Counted from the stretch's first letter, positions 8,755-17,814 are shown. The stretch is DNA of 64,000 nt from CAVRQM01 sp963822705 (GCA_963822705.1 CAWGIX010000006.1:124001-188000), one strand, 5' to 3'. The notes: generated by a model from the sequence alone, not told the origin. Program-made: numbers and translations.

Positions 8755-9802
8755 ATCAGCTCGCCCCCCGCCCCGCCTGCGCAACTCCCACATAAACCTG
8801 TCGCATGGCAGCGGCGGCAAGGCGATGCGCGCGCTGATCGAGGATGTGTTTCTCCGGGCCTTCTCCAACCCTCTGCTGGACCCGTTGGAAGACCAGGCGA
8901 CCATTCCGCTTGCCGACCTCGCCGCCTACGGCGACCGCCTGGCGTTCACGACAGACAGCTATGTGGTCGATCCGCTGTTTTTTCCGGGCGGCGATATCGG
9001 CACACTGGCGGTATCCGGCACTATCAACGACCTCGCCGTCAGCGGAGCCACGCCGCTGTTCCTCTCCTGCGCCATGGTTTTGGAGGAGGGTCTGCCAGTC
9101 GACGTTCTGCGTCGCATCGCCGGCAGCATGCGCAGCGTGGCCAATGCCGCCTGTGTCAGGATCGTCACGGGCGATACGAAAGTCGTCGAGAAAGGTGCGG
9201 CCGACAAGCTGTTCATCAACACGGCCGGGATTGGCGTCATCCGTTCCGGTATCGCGCTGGCTGCCGGCAACGCGCGCCCGGGCGACAAGATTCTGGTCAG
9301 CGGCGTGCTCGGCGACCACGGCACCGCCATCCTCATTGCGCGCAACCAGCTCGCCCTGGAAGCCGACGTAGCCAGCGACTGCCAGCCGCTGCACGGACTG
9401 GTTGCCGCCATGCTCGACGCATGCCCGAACATAAGGTGCCTGCGCGACGCGACACGCGGCGGCGCCGCCACCGTTCTAAACGAATTTGCGGCCAGCTCCG
9501 GCGTCGGCATGCGCATCCGCGAGCGCGATATGCCGTTGCGCGAACAGGTCAAAGGCGCCTGCGAGATTCTGGGCCTCGATCCGCTGTTCCTCGCCAACGA
9601 GGGCAAGCTCGTCGCCATCGTGCCGCGCGAGGACGCGCCAAAAGTGCTGGCCGCGATGCGTGCGCATCCGGCCGGCGCCGATGCCGCCATCATCGGAGAG
9701 GTGACTGAACAGCCTGCCGGCGCCGTCATCATGCGCACCGCGTTCGGCGGCGACCGCATTGTGGACATGCTGGTCGGCGAACAGCTGCCGCGAATTTGCT
9801 AG
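8717..9802 (+). CDS. hypE: Hydrogenase expression protein HypE
   Basis: A PurM/ThiL-fold ATP-dependent dehydratase that turns the HypF-made thiocarbamate on its C-terminal cysteine into thiocyanate. The family N-terminus INLSHGSGGKAMRALI is near residue 27, and the diagnostic C-terminus LPRIC is intact, so the cyanide-carrying cysteine is present. Other landmarks are FTTDSYVVDPLFFPGG, SGTINDLAVSGA and DATRGGAATVLNEFA. The only ATG in frame is at 8717, 38 bases inside hypD. That gives an unusual basic leader, and a non-ATG start nearer 8775 is possible. It ends one base before hypA. Confidence 0.94.
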   Translation: MGASTRAKRSRRKSARPPPRLRNSHINLSHGSGGKAMRALIEDVFLRAFSNPLLDPLEDQATIPLADLAAYGDRLAFTTDSYVVDPLFFPGGDIGTLAVSGTINDLAVSGATPLFLSCAMVLEEGLPVDVLRRIAGSMRSVANAACVRIVTGDTKVVEKGAADKLFINTAGIGVIRSGIALAAGNARPGDKILVSGVLGDHGTAILIARNQLALEADVASDCQPLHGLVAAMLDACPNIRCLRDATRGGAATVLNEFAASSGVGMRIRERDMPLREQVKGACEILGLDPLFLANEGKLVAIVPREDAPKVLAAMRAHPAGADAAIIGEVTEQPAGAVIMRTAFGGDRIVDMLVGEQLPRIC

Positions 9803-10129
9803 ATGCACGAACTCAGCATCGCCACCGCCGTCGTCGATGCCTGCGCCGAGCGCGCCGCCGGCTCCCGCGTTCTTCGCGTGCGCCTGGAAATCGGCCGGCT
9901 TTCCGCGGTGATGCCCGATGCTGTCCGTTTTTGCTTCGACCTATGCGCAAAGGACACGGAACTGGAAGGCGCGGCGCTGGAAATTCTCGACATCCCCGGC
10001 CGCGCCATATGCCGCGTTTGCGACGCCGCCGTGGACCTGGAGTCGCCGATGGGCCGCTGCTCCTGCGGCGGTGCGCTGCGCATCGTCGCCGGCGAAGAAC
10101 TCAGGGTGAAAGACATGGAGATCGCCTGA
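9803..10129 (+). CDS. hypA: Nickel metallochaperone HypA
   Basis: A 108-residue HypA. The N-terminal MHELSIA holds the nickel ligand His2. The zinc-binding part has CRVC and then CSCGG in place of the more usual second CxxC, that is, a CxxC-x(n)-CxC arrangement. HypA works with HypB to deliver nickel to the large subunit. The ATG follows the hypE stop directly, and its TGA overlaps the hypB ATG. Confidence 0.94.
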   Translation: MHELSIATAVVDACAERAAGSRVLRVRLEIGRLSAVMPDAVRFCFDLCAKDTELEGAALEILDIPGRAICRVCDAAVDLESPMGRCSCGGALRIVAGEELRVKDMEIA

Positions 10130-10992
10130 TGTGCACGACCTGCGGCTGCTCGGCGCGCGACGTCGCGTACAGCGATCCCGCCACCGGTATTCAGATCGTG
10201 GTGCCCGGCACGCCGCACGGTCCTGCGCCGCCCGACCATCATCACGACCATCATCACGACCATCATCACGGCCATCACACGAGCACCCGCACCACCACGA
10301 CCACGATCACCGTCACGACCACAGGCAAGCGCGTACCGATCAGCCTCGAACAGGACATTCTGGCCAAGAATCAGCTGGCTGCCGAGCGCAATCGCGGCTG
10401 GTTCGCCGGTCGCGAAGTTCTGGCCATCAACCTGATGAGCTCGCCCGGCGCCGGCAAAACCACGCTGCTCGAACGCACGATCCGCGATCTTGCCGGCGTC
10501 GGTCCCGATCTGCGTCATCGAGGGCGACCAGGCCACCGCCAATGACGGTGCGCGCATCCGGGCCGCCGGCGCGCCGGTGATCCAGATCAACACCGGCACC
10601 GGCTGCCATCTCGATGCCGAGATGGTGGCGCACGGCGTCGCCACCTCGCACCGGCCCGCGGTTCGGTGGTCATGATCGAGAATGTCGGCAATCTGGTCTG
10701 TCCGGCGCTGTTCGACCTCGGCGAACACAGCCGCGCCGTGATCCTCTCCGTCACCGAAGGTGACGACAAGCCGCAGAAATACCCGCACATGTTCCGTGCC
10801 TGTCAGGTCATGGTCATCAACAAGACCGACCTGCTGCCGTATGTGCGGTTCGATACGGACCGGTGCATCGAAGCCGCCCGCGAGGCAAATCCCGACCTGC
10901 GCATCTTTCAGCTTTCGGCTGAAACCGGCGCGGGGCTCGACCTGTGGTACGATTGGCTTCGTGCCCAGCGACCGGATCGTGCCGGCGCGTAG
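10129..10992 (+). CDS. hypB: Nickel-delivery GTPase HypB (two pairs of compensating frameshifts)
   Basis: HypB starts MCTTCGCS, the metal-binding N-terminus. A long histidine-rich stretch follows (about residues 42-70), then a SIMIBI GTPase domain with P-loop LMSSPGAGKTTLLERT, IEGDQATANDGARI, the ENVGNLVCPALFDLGEH segment and NKTDLLPY. Four single-base indels interrupt it. One base is missing at 10278 and one extra A stands at 10323, so the second half of the His run is in another frame and reads as Thr in frame 1. One extra G stands at 10501 and one base is missing at 10644. Net shift is zero and the end is intact. In the corrected frame the run is mostly His with a few Asp, Glu and Arg, as expected for nickel storage. 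Confidence 0.93.
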
Positions 10993-11152
10993 GCGCGACC
11001 GCGAAGGTGCCGGACTTGCGATCTCTCCGCTGCTCAAAGGACGCCGTGTCGGCAGGGAGCCCGGGACCCGGCAGGGGCGGCGCCTGCCTGAGGCCGGACA
11101 CAGAAAGGTTGGTGGGATTGCGCGCCCGTTGCCGCGCGCTCAGAATCAGACG

Positions 11153-11563
11153 GTGCGAGTGGTGTGTCCAGGCTGCGGTGCCGCGTATGAAGTACCCGCC
11201 TCAGTACTTACCGGGACCTCGCGGCCGCTTCGATGTGCCCGCTGCGCCCAGGAGTGGGTGCCGCGCGAGCAAGCTGCCTCCGCCCCTGCGGCCGAAGCTC
11301 CGCGCAGAGAGGCGCTGCCCGATCTGCAACCAATTCCATTCCCTGAGCCGGGGCCGGCGCGGACCGAAATTCCCATTTTCGTTGCCTCCGCACCTCTGGT
11401 CGAGCGCTCCGCCCGCCGGCCCCCTGGTCCGGCCCTCGTCGGCTGGGCGGCAACGCTGTTGGTGCTCGTGGCCGTCCTGGCTTCCGCCTATGTCTGGCGC
11501 GCCAATATCCAGGCCGCATGGCCACCGATTCGGCGTGCGTATGTAAGTCTTGGCCTGTCCTGA
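11153..11563 (+). CDS. Zinc-ribbon domain membrane protein (MJ0042-type)
   Basis: A 136-residue protein from GTG 11153. The N-terminus MRVVCPGCGAAYEVP and the later RCARCAQEW form the two CxxC knuckles of the MJ0042-type zinc ribbon common in alphaproteobacteria. A Pro/Ala-rich linker follows, then one membrane helix (about residues 98-118, ALVGWAATLLVLVAVLASAY) and a short tail. The frame is open upstream, but the zinc ribbon naturally begins at this GTG. Such proteins are often near cell-division or apolipoprotein genes; here it simply follows hypB after a 160-base gap. A tandem repeat begins at its stop codon. Confidence 0.75.
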   Translation: MRVVCPGCGAAYEVPASVLTGTSRPLRCARCAQEWVPREQAASAPAAEAPRREALPDLQPIPFPEPGPARTEIPIFVASAPLVERSARRPPGPALVGWAATLLVLVAVLASAYVWRANIQAAWPPIRRAYVSLGLS

Positions 11564-11625
11564 ACGGGCCTGACTCCTGAACTGGCCCAACTCCTGAACT
11601 GGCCTAACTCCTGAAGTGGCGTGAC
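11561..11625. repeat. 17-bp tandem repeat, about 3.8 copies
   Basis: Units begin at 11561, 11578, 11595 and 11612, each close to TGAACTGGCCTAACTCC. The first copy starts exactly with the TGA stop of the zinc-ribbon gene. The copies differ at one to three positions; the last is cut short. No coding use is apparent. Confidence 0.85.
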
Positions 11626-11879
11626 GATCCGTGCCGGCGCGCCGGCGTGGTGGTCATGGTGGGGCGATCCGGGGCCGGCAGCGCGGGTACCTGAGCGCGC
11701 GCCGACGCTCTGGTCCACTCCTGCGGCGGGCGTCGTCGATGTCGTTCACCCGGCGAACTGCTGCTCCAGCCTGTCCGCGCGATCCTCCTCGAGCTTCACA
11801 GTTCGGTAAGCGTGCCGCGGTCGCGGAACACTGGCCCAAGGCTGGCGTTCGCACCCGCGACATAACGCGAGCAAGGCAA
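11564..11879. other. Intergenic region upstream of the alcohol dehydrogenase gene
   Basis: About 316 bases with no supported gene. The first 60 bases are the tandem repeat. The rest is GC-rich; the dehydrogenase frame stays open through it, but codon choice and product look random before the ATG at 11880. It presumably holds the dehydrogenase promoter; I see no convincing -35/-10 pair. Confidence 0.5.
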
Positions 11880-13049
11880 ATGCGGGCACTCACCTGGCAC
11901 GGCAAAGGCGATATAAGGTGCGAAAGCGTTCCTGATCCGAAGATCGAGCACCCGCGCGACGCCATCATCAAGGTGACTGCCTGCGCCATTTGCGGCTCCG
12001 ACCTGCACCTCTATGACGGCGTTATCCCGACCATGAAGAGTGGCGACGTGCTCGGTCACGAGACGATGGGCGAGGTGGTCGAGGTCGGCGCGGAAAACAC
12101 CAAGCTGAAGAAGGGCGACCGCGTCGTGGTGCCCTTCACCATTTCCTGCGGCGAGTGCTTCTTTTGTAAGCGCGGGTATTTTTCGGGCTGCGAACGGTCG
12201 AACCCCAATGCCAAGATGGCTGCCGAGTTATGGGGTCACTCGCCGGCCGGCCTGTTCGGCTACTCACACCTGCTGGGCGGGTTTCCCGGCGGCCAGGCCG
12301 AATATCTGCGCATCCCCTACGCCGATGTCGGGCCGATCAAGGTGCCGGACGGGCTGACCGACGAGCAGGTCCTGTTCCTGTCCGACATTTTTCCCACCGG
12401 CTACATGGGCGCGGAATTCTGCGACATCAAAGGCGGCGAGACGATCGCGGTGTTCGGCTGCGGGCCGGTGGCGCAATTCACTATCCGCAGCGCCTTTTTG
12501 CTCGGCGCCGAGCGGGTGATCGCCATCGACACCGTGCCCGAGCGGCTGAAACTCGCGGCCGACGCCGGCGCCATCACCATCGACTTCATGAAGGAGGATG
12601 TCTACGACCGCATTCAGGAGTTGACGCAGGGGCGCGGCGCTGACGCCTGCGTCGACGTGGTGGGCACCGAGCCGCACACCTCGGCCAGTTTCGACTCGAT
12701 GCTGGATCGCGCGAAGGTGGCGTTGTACGCCGGCACCGACCGGCCACATGTGCTGCGCCAGGCGATCAACAACACGCGCAATTTCGGCGTAGTATCAATT
12801 ATCGGGGTCTATGGCGGCTTCGTGGACAAGATCCCGATGGGCAGCGCCATCAACCGCGGCCTGACCTTTCGCATGGCGCAGACGCCGGTGCAGCACTATT
12901 TGCCGAAACTGATGGAGCGGATTCAGAAGGGCGAGATCGACCCGTCCTTCGTCATTACCCACAAGGCGCCGCTCGAAAGAGGGCCGGAGATGTACAAGAT
13001 GTTCCGCGACAAGCAGGACGGCTGCATCAAGGTGGTGCTGCGGCCCTGA
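11880..13049 (+). CDS. Zinc-dependent alcohol dehydrogenase (MDR family)
   Basis: A 389-residue medium-chain dehydrogenase. Catalytic zinc ligands are in CAICGSDLHLYDG and GHETMG. Structural zinc is held by the four cysteines of CGECFFCKRGYFSGC. The NAD-binding fold shows IAVFGCGPVAQF followed by VIAIDTVPERL. This is the glutathione-independent formaldehyde dehydrogenase or threonine-dehydrogenase-like branch (long form, with NPNAKMAAELWGHSPAGLFGYS), usually annotated simply as a zinc-dependent alcohol dehydrogenase. The substrate cannot be read from the sequence. The ATG at 11880 begins the conserved MRALTWHGKGD. The SDR gene follows 66 bases later and may be co-transcribed. Confidence 0.9.
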   Translation: MRALTWHGKGDIRCESVPDPKIEHPRDAIIKVTACAICGSDLHLYDGVIPTMKSGDVLGHETMGEVVEVGAENTKLKKGDRVVVPFTISCGECFFCKRGYFSGCERSNPNAKMAAELWGHSPAGLFGYSHLLGGFPGGQAEYLRIPYADVGPIKVPDGLTDEQVLFLSDIFPTGYMGAEFCDIKGGETIAVFGCGPVAQFTIRSAFLLGAERVIAIDTVPERLKLAADAGAITIDFMKEDVYDRIQELTQGRGADACVDVVGTEPHTSASFDSMLDRAKVALYAGTDRPHVLRQAINNTRNFGVVSIIGVYGGFVDKIPMGSAINRGLTFRMAQTPVQHYLPKLMERIQKGEIDPSFVITHKAPLERGPEMYKMFRDKQDGCIKVVLRP

Positions 13050-13115
13050 GGCGACGTCGAGACATGCCGAAACGGCACTGATCCACACACACTCGCTCGA
13101 AATGGAGACAAGACC

Positions 13116-13895
13116 ATGGCTTCCACCGCCCGCCAATTCGCCATTGTCACCGGTGCCTCCGCCGGCATCGGCTTCGAGCTCGCCCGCGAATGCGTCGAGA
13201 ATGGTTTTGATCTGCTGATCGCCGCCGATGAGCCGCAGATCGAGAATGCCGCCGCCGACCTGCGCAAGAATGGCGCGACGGTGGAGGCGGTACAGGCTGA
13301 CCTGTCCGGGCCCGAGGGCGTGAACAAGCTCTGCGACGCGGTGAAAGGCCGCAAGGTGGACGCGCTTCTCGCGAACGCCGGGCGCGGCCTGGGGCGAGCT
13401 TTCCTCGACCAGGATGCGAAGGACTGGCGACACGTGGTCGACACGAACATCACCGGCACCCTGCTGCTGGTGCAGAAAGTCGGGCGCGACATGCGCAACG
13501 CCGGCGCCGGACGCATCCTCATCACCGGCTCGATCGCCGGCTTCATGCCGGGCACCTACCAGGCGGTCTACAACGGCACGAAAGCGTTCCTGGACAGTTT
13601 TTCGTTCGCGCTACGCCACGAGCTGGCGGACAGCGGCGTTACCGTGACCTGCCTGATGCCGGGCGCCACGGAGACGGATTTCTTCGAGCGCGCCGACATG
13701 ATGGATACCAAGGTGGGCCAGGCGAAAAAGGACGATCCGGCCATGGTGGCGAAAAAAGGGTTTGGCGCCATGATGGCCGGCGAGGGCGACGTGGTCACCG
13801 GCTGGCATAACAAGCTGCAAGCCGCCATTGCGCATATTACACCGGCCGGGATGCTGGCCGAAAAGCATCGCAAGATGGCGCAGCCGCAGCATTAA
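13116..13895 (+). CDS. Short-chain dehydrogenase/reductase
   Basis: A 259-residue classical SDR. The NAD(P)-binding TGASAGIGFELA is at residues 12-23, LLANAGRG is the NAG motif, ITGSIAGF carries the catalytic Ser, and YNGTK is the YxxxK pair. MPGATETDFF after the active site fixes the cofactor. A GGAGAC ribosome-binding site lies 7 bases before the ATG. The substrate is unknown. A weak CCCGG/CCGGG hairpin follows the stop. Confidence 0.92.
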   Translation: MASTARQFAIVTGASAGIGFELARECVENGFDLLIAADEPQIENAAADLRKNGATVEAVQADLSGPEGVNKLCDAVKGRKVDALLANAGRGLGRAFLDQDAKDWRHVVDTNITGTLLLVQKVGRDMRNAGAGRILITGSIAGFMPGTYQAVYNGTKAFLDSFSFALRHELADSGVTVTCLMPGATETDFFERADMMDTKVGQAKKDDPAMVAKKGFGAMMAGEGDVVTGWHNKLQAAIAHITPAGMLAEKHRKMAQPQH

Positions 13896-13918
13896 GGATA
13901 GAATCATCAACCGTCATG

Positions 13919-13939
13919 CCCGGTCGCATATAGGCCGGG
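13919..13939. terminator. Weak stem-loop after the SDR gene
   Basis: CCCGG at 13919-13923 can pair with CCGGG at 13935-13939 across an 11-base loop, with G-T pairs beyond. There is no T-run. It could be a weak terminator or a degenerate copy of the GGCCGGG REP-like hairpins seen elsewhere in this window. Confidence 0.3.
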
Positions 13940-13985
13940 TGTGACAGCGACAGGCGGCTACCAGGATCGACCAGGGCCTACAGGC

Positions 13986-14397
13986 TCACGGGGTGATCGA
14001 GAACACCGTGCCGCGACCGTTGGCGCCCCCGGAACTGGTAGTACCGTAGAGCGTCGCACCGACGGCGGTCAGGCCGGCGAGTGGGTATGCGCCATCACCG
14101 GGAACGGTTCCGAACGAATAGAGCACCGTTTCAACCCCGTCCCGCGTGATCGAGAATACGGTACCGGAGCGGTGCGCGCCGCCGCTATCCGTCGTGCCGT
14201 ACAGCGTGCCGTTGAGGTTCACCAGTCCGGCAGCGGGAATTGCACCGTCGCGGGCGGTGCTGCCGAAAGAGTGCAGCACCTGCTCGTGGCCGTGCCGTCC
14301 TATGGAGAACACTGTGCCGGAAGTCATAGGCGCCACCGCGGAAGGTGGTGCCGTACAGGACCGGGCCGAGATGGTGCGATCTCCTTGGTGGCGTCAA
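13986..14397 (-). pseudogene. Fragment of a GloVer-type tandem-repeat protein
   Basis: The minus strand encodes about 136 residues made of repeating units with LYGTT.GGA, SGTVFSI and VLYSFG, the hallmark of the choice-of-anchor GloVer repeat proteins. There is no start, signal peptide or anchor. The fragment abuts the ABC exporter's stop codon at 14394. One extra base at 14322 separates two repeats. Complete family members are several hundred residues long, so this is the 3' remnant of a secreted repeat protein, truncated at its 5' side by whatever brought in the exporter gene. Confidence 0.65.
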
Positions 14398-16175
14398 GCC
14401 GCCTGCGGCAGCGCGGCTAGCTCGCTGCCGGCCTGCTGCTTGCGCAGCAGTTCCCGATAGGGTCCGGGCCGGAACGCCAGTTCCGACGGCTTGCCGTCGT
14501 CCACCACGCGGCCATTCGCCATGACCACGATGCGATCGAAATTGCGCAGCGTTGACAGGCGGTGTGCAATCGCCACCACGGTGCGGCCCATCATCAGCGT
14601 GTCCAGCGCCAGCTGAATCGCCGCCTCGCTCTCGCTGTCCAGCGCCGAGGTGGCTTCGTCCAGCAGCAGGATCGGCGCGTCTTTGAGTAATGCCCGCGCA
14701 ATGGCCAGCCTTTGGCGCTGGCCGCCCGACAGTTTGGTGCCGCGGTCGCCGACGATGGTGTCGTACCCCTCCGGCAACGCCTCGATAAAGTCGCAGCGCG
14801 CCATCTCGGCGGCGGTGCGCACCTCGCGCTCGCTGGCCTCCGGCTTGGCGTAGCGGATGTTCTCCAGCACCGAGCGGTGGAACATGGAAATGTCCTGCGG
14901 CACCACGGCCACCATCTCGCGCAGAGAATCCTGGGTGATGTTGCGGATGTCCTGGCCGTCGATCAGCACGCGCCCGTCCTGCACGTCATAGAACCGCTGC
15001 AGCAGCGCCAGCACGGTGGATTTTCCCGCCCCCGAGGCGCCGACGAGCCCCACCCGCTGGCCCGGCTCGATGCACAGATCGAGATCGTTCAGGATCGGCT
15101 TGCGGCCGGGATAAGCAAAGGTCACGCCCTCGAAGCAAACCCGGCCGGGACCCGGCATCAGGGCGCGGGCGTTCTCGCTGTCGGTCAGCGAATGCGGCAC
15201 CAGCAACGCCCCCAGCGCTTCCTCCAGCCGGGCGACGTGCTGGGTCAAGTCGACCAGCGCCACAGCGAGGTCGCGCGTGCTGTGTAGGATCAAAAACCCC
15301 AGCGAGCAGATCAGCACCAGATCGCCCGGCGATGCCTGCCCGTGCTGCCACATCACCACGCCCCAGGCCAGCAGGCCGGCGCACAGCACGGCGGTCAGCC
15401 CCGCGTGGATCAGCCGCAGTTTCTCCAGATACAGCAGGCTGCGCCGGCGGGCCCCCATCTCCACGCCGATACGGTCGGCCACGCGGCCGTGCTCGCGCAG
15501 GGTGGCGCCGAACGCGCGGACCACGCCCATGTTGGAGATCACGTCGACCAGTTCGCCGTCCACCGCGGCGGCGCGGCCGGCATAGTCGCGATGCAGTGGC
15601 GTGCCGCGCTGCGCCAGCTTGTAGATGATGACCGACAGCACGGCGCTGACGCCCACCAGAAACGCCGCCATCCAGGCATTCACGGTGGAAATCATGATGA
15701 TGGCGATGATGCAGGCCAGCGACGGCGGCAGCACGTTCCAGGTGGTGGTCGTCTCAACCTGGAAACTGGCGTTGGAGGTGGCGCTGATCCGTCCGGCCAG
15801 CGTGCCCGGCAGGCGGTCGGCGAAATAGCTCGGCGCGTGGCCGGTCAGGTGACGGAACAGGTCGCGGCGCACGTCTCCGGTCACCGCCACGAATGCTCGC
15901 GCGGCCATCCATCCGCCGATGCGCCAAGTCAGGTTGTCCGCGGCGATCAGCACGCAGAGCACCGCGAACGCACCCCAGACCGCGCTGCCGGAGCCCTGCG
16001 GGCCGTGCGAAACCGCATCGATCAGCCGCTTGATCCCGTATTGGGTGGAGACCGCCGCCAGAACCGCGGCGGACACCGCGCTCAACACGATCAGGTGCTG
16101 GATCGGGTGCTGGCGCACGTAGTGGAGCAGGAAGCCGAGCGGGCGGCTGCGATACGCGAGCAGCCGGGAGTGCAT
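14394..16175 (-). CDS. ABC exporter, fused membrane and ATPase domains
   Basis: A 593-residue half-transporter of the MsbA/ATM1 type. About 320 residues with six predicted membrane helices come first (for example HLIVLSAVSAAVLAAVS and LACIIAIIMISTV). The nucleotide-binding domain has Walker A GASGAGKST, signature LSGGQRQRLAIARALL, Walker B ILLLDEATSALD and switch His in AIAHRLST. I chose the ATG at 16175 (MHSRLLAYRSRPLGF); the frame is open further up, but that extension is Arg-rich and unlike a transporter. It exports an unknown lipid, peptide or glycan as a dimer, and transcription diverges from the GT4 gene. Confidence 0.9.
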   Translation of the reverse strand: MHSRLLAYRSRPLGFLLHYVRQHPIQHLIVLSAVSAAVLAAVSTQYGIKRLIDAVSHGPQGSGSAVWGAFAVLCVLIAADNLTWRIGGWMAARAFVAVTGDVRRDLFRHLTGHAPSYFADRLPGTLAGRISATSNASFQVETTTTWNVLPPSLACIIAIIMISTVNAWMAAFLVGVSAVLSVIIYKLAQRGTPLHRDYAGRAAAVDGELVDVISNMGVVRAFGATLREHGRVADRIGVEMGARRRSLLYLEKLRLIHAGLTAVLCAGLLAWGVVMWQHGQASPGDLVLICSLGFLILHSTRDLAVALVDLTQHVARLEEALGALLVPHSLTDSENARALMPGPGRVCFEGVTFAYPGRKPILNDLDLCIEPGQRVGLVGASGAGKSTVLALLQRFYDVQDGRVLIDGQDIRNITQDSLREMVAVVPQDISMFHRSVLENIRYAKPEASEREVRTAAEMARCDFIEALPEGYDTIVGDRGTKLSGGQRQRLAIARALLKDAPILLLDEATSALDSESEAAIQLALDTLMMGRTVVAIAHRLSTLRNFDRIVVMANGRVVDDGKPSELAFRPGPYRELLRKQQAGSELAALPQAA

Positions 16176-16502
16176 GGAGTGGCCGGTGCGGTCTTGGAGA
16201 CCGCGCTCGCGGGCCCTCCGGTCTCGGACGATGCTGGGGTTGCGGGCAGACAAGGTGCGGGCACTCCTAATGCTTTTGAGCGCGTCGGCGCATCTACGCG
16301 ACCAATGCGGCCGGATTTTGTCAAAATGCGCGCGGGCTCGCGGCAAATGCATTCACGGAATTGGGAACTCGCCGGCTTTAAAAGCGTCATGCCGGTGCCC
16401 AGCTTTAGCCATCATCGGTGCCTAGATGCCTAGCGCGCCGATGTTGCTGATCATATCGGCAAAGTTTGCCTGACGTCATTTCTTCCCTGTCGAGAGGTTC
16501 AG
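16176..16502. other. Divergent intergenic region, ABC exporter / GT4
   Basis: About 327 bases between two divergent genes, so it should hold both promoters. The part from 16340 to 16500 is less GC-rich than its surroundings. I see no repeat, RNA gene or conserved ORF. A GAGAGG ribosome-binding site stands just before the ATG at 16503. Confidence 0.45.
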
Positions 16503-17564
16503 ATGCGTATCGCCCAAATCGCGCCGCTGTTCGAGGCGGTGCCGCCGAAACTGTACGGCGGTACCGAGCGCGTGGTATCGGCATTGACCGAAGAGCTGGT
16601 GGCCATGGGCCACGACGTGACGCTGTTCGCCAGCGGCGACAGCGTGACCGCAGCCACCCTGGCCGCGATCCGGCCGGAGGCGCTACGCCTGGATCCGTCG
16701 ATCAAGGACTGGGTTTCATGCGTCAACTGTCAAGTCGAGCTGGTGCGCCGGCGCGCGCACGAATTCGACGTTCTGCACTTCCACATCGATTATTTCCCCA
16801 ACTCCGTGATGACGCGCCAGTCGACGCCGTTCCTGACCACGATCCACGGGCGGCTCGATATGCCGGAGCTCGGGGATGTGTACAAGCTGTTCCCCCAGGT
16901 GCCGCTGGTGTCGATCAGCGATAGCCAGCGCCGGCCGCTGCCGAACCTGAACTGGGTGCGCACGGTGCGGCACGGGATGCCGGCCGACAAGCTGCGCCCG
17001 GTGCCCGCCGAACCGGACTACTTCGCCTTCCTTGGCCGCATATCGCCGGAAAAGGGCATTGAGAGCGCCATCCGCATCGCCACCGCGGTCGGCGTGAAGC
17101 TGAAAGTAGCGGCCAAGGTCGATCCTGCCGACCGTGTCTATTTTGAGGGCTCGGTGGCGCCGCTGCTGGCGCAGGCGGGGGCCAATGTGGAGTTCATCGG
17201 CGAGATCAATGACGCGCAAAAACCGGCGTTCCTGTCGGGCGCCAAAGCGCTGCTGTTCCCCATCGACTGGCCGGAACCCTTCGGTTTGGTGATGATCGAG
17301 GCGATGGCCTGCGGCTGCCCCGTTATCGCCCGGCGTCGCGGCTCGGTGCCCGAGGTGATGGAGGACGGGGTCACCGGTTTCGTGGTCGAGAACGACGCCG
17401 AGGCGGTGGCGGCGATCGGCCAGCTGCATACGCTCGACCGTGCCACCGTCCGCCGCCGGTTCGACGAGCGCTGGACCGCTCGACGGATGGCCGAGGATTA
17501 CGTGGATGTCTACGAGGAGCTGATCGAGGCCCGCCAGCCGCGGCTGCGCGCCGTCGGCGACTAG
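16503..17564 (+). CDS. Glycosyltransferase family 4
   Basis: A 353-residue GT-B enzyme. The N-terminal donor loop is LYGGTERVVSALTEEL (residues 18-33). The nucleotide-sugar site in the second half is LFPIDWPEPFGLVMIEAMACG, with the EX7E pair, followed by GSVPEVMEDGVTGFVV. This branch is common in alphaproteobacteria, often beside sugar or glycogen genes. The acceptor is unknown. A strong hairpin lies just after the stop. Confidence 0.9.
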   Translation: MRIAQIAPLFEAVPPKLYGGTERVVSALTEELVAMGHDVTLFASGDSVTAATLAAIRPEALRLDPSIKDWVSCVNCQVELVRRRAHEFDVLHFHIDYFPNSVMTRQSTPFLTTIHGRLDMPELGDVYKLFPQVPLVSISDSQRRPLPNLNWVRTVRHGMPADKLRPVPAEPDYFAFLGRISPEKGIESAIRIATAVGVKLKVAAKVDPADRVYFEGSVAPLLAQAGANVEFIGEINDAQKPAFLSGAKALLFPIDWPEPFGLVMIEAMACGCPVIARRRGSVPEVMEDGVTGFVVENDAEAVAAIGQLHTLDRATVRRRFDERWTARRMAEDYVDVYEELIEARQPRLRAVGD

Positions 17565-17577
17565 GCTGTTGTGCCGC

Positions 17578-17603
17578 CCCCGGTGCCGACGCCGGCACCG
17601 GGG
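17578..17603 (+). terminator. Strong hairpin after the GT4 gene
   Basis: A perfect 11-bp stem, CCCCGGTGCCG paired with CGGCACCGGGG, encloses a 4-base loop (ACGC). It stands 14 bases after the stop codon and is followed by AGACTTT. The T-run is short, so termination may be partial, but the position and stability fit an intrinsic terminator. Confidence 0.7.
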
Positions 17604-17814
17604 AGACTTTCACGAAGCCACAGATACGATCGGGGGGCGGAACCGGGTCTGCGCGTATTCACTGCCAGCCCCCGCCGCCGGCTCTTGGTCGTGACAAAAC
17701 GCGCTGTCGCTGGGCAGCCAGCACGCCTCGGCCTGAGGGCGGTTGCCGGACCGTTTCACCGTCCCTAAGGTCGCGCGTCCAACATCATCAAATTAGGGGA
17801 GCTTCCGTAAAGCC

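Noticed and set aside
10232..10320. The CAT/CAC-rich stretch as a DNA microsatellite
   Set aside because: It is the histidine-rich nickel-binding tract typical of HypB and is explained by coding.
14712..16433. Long plus-strand reading frames opposite the ABC exporter
   Set aside because: They arise from GC-rich third positions of the exporter on the other strand; the products are Arg/His/Gln-rich with no domain.
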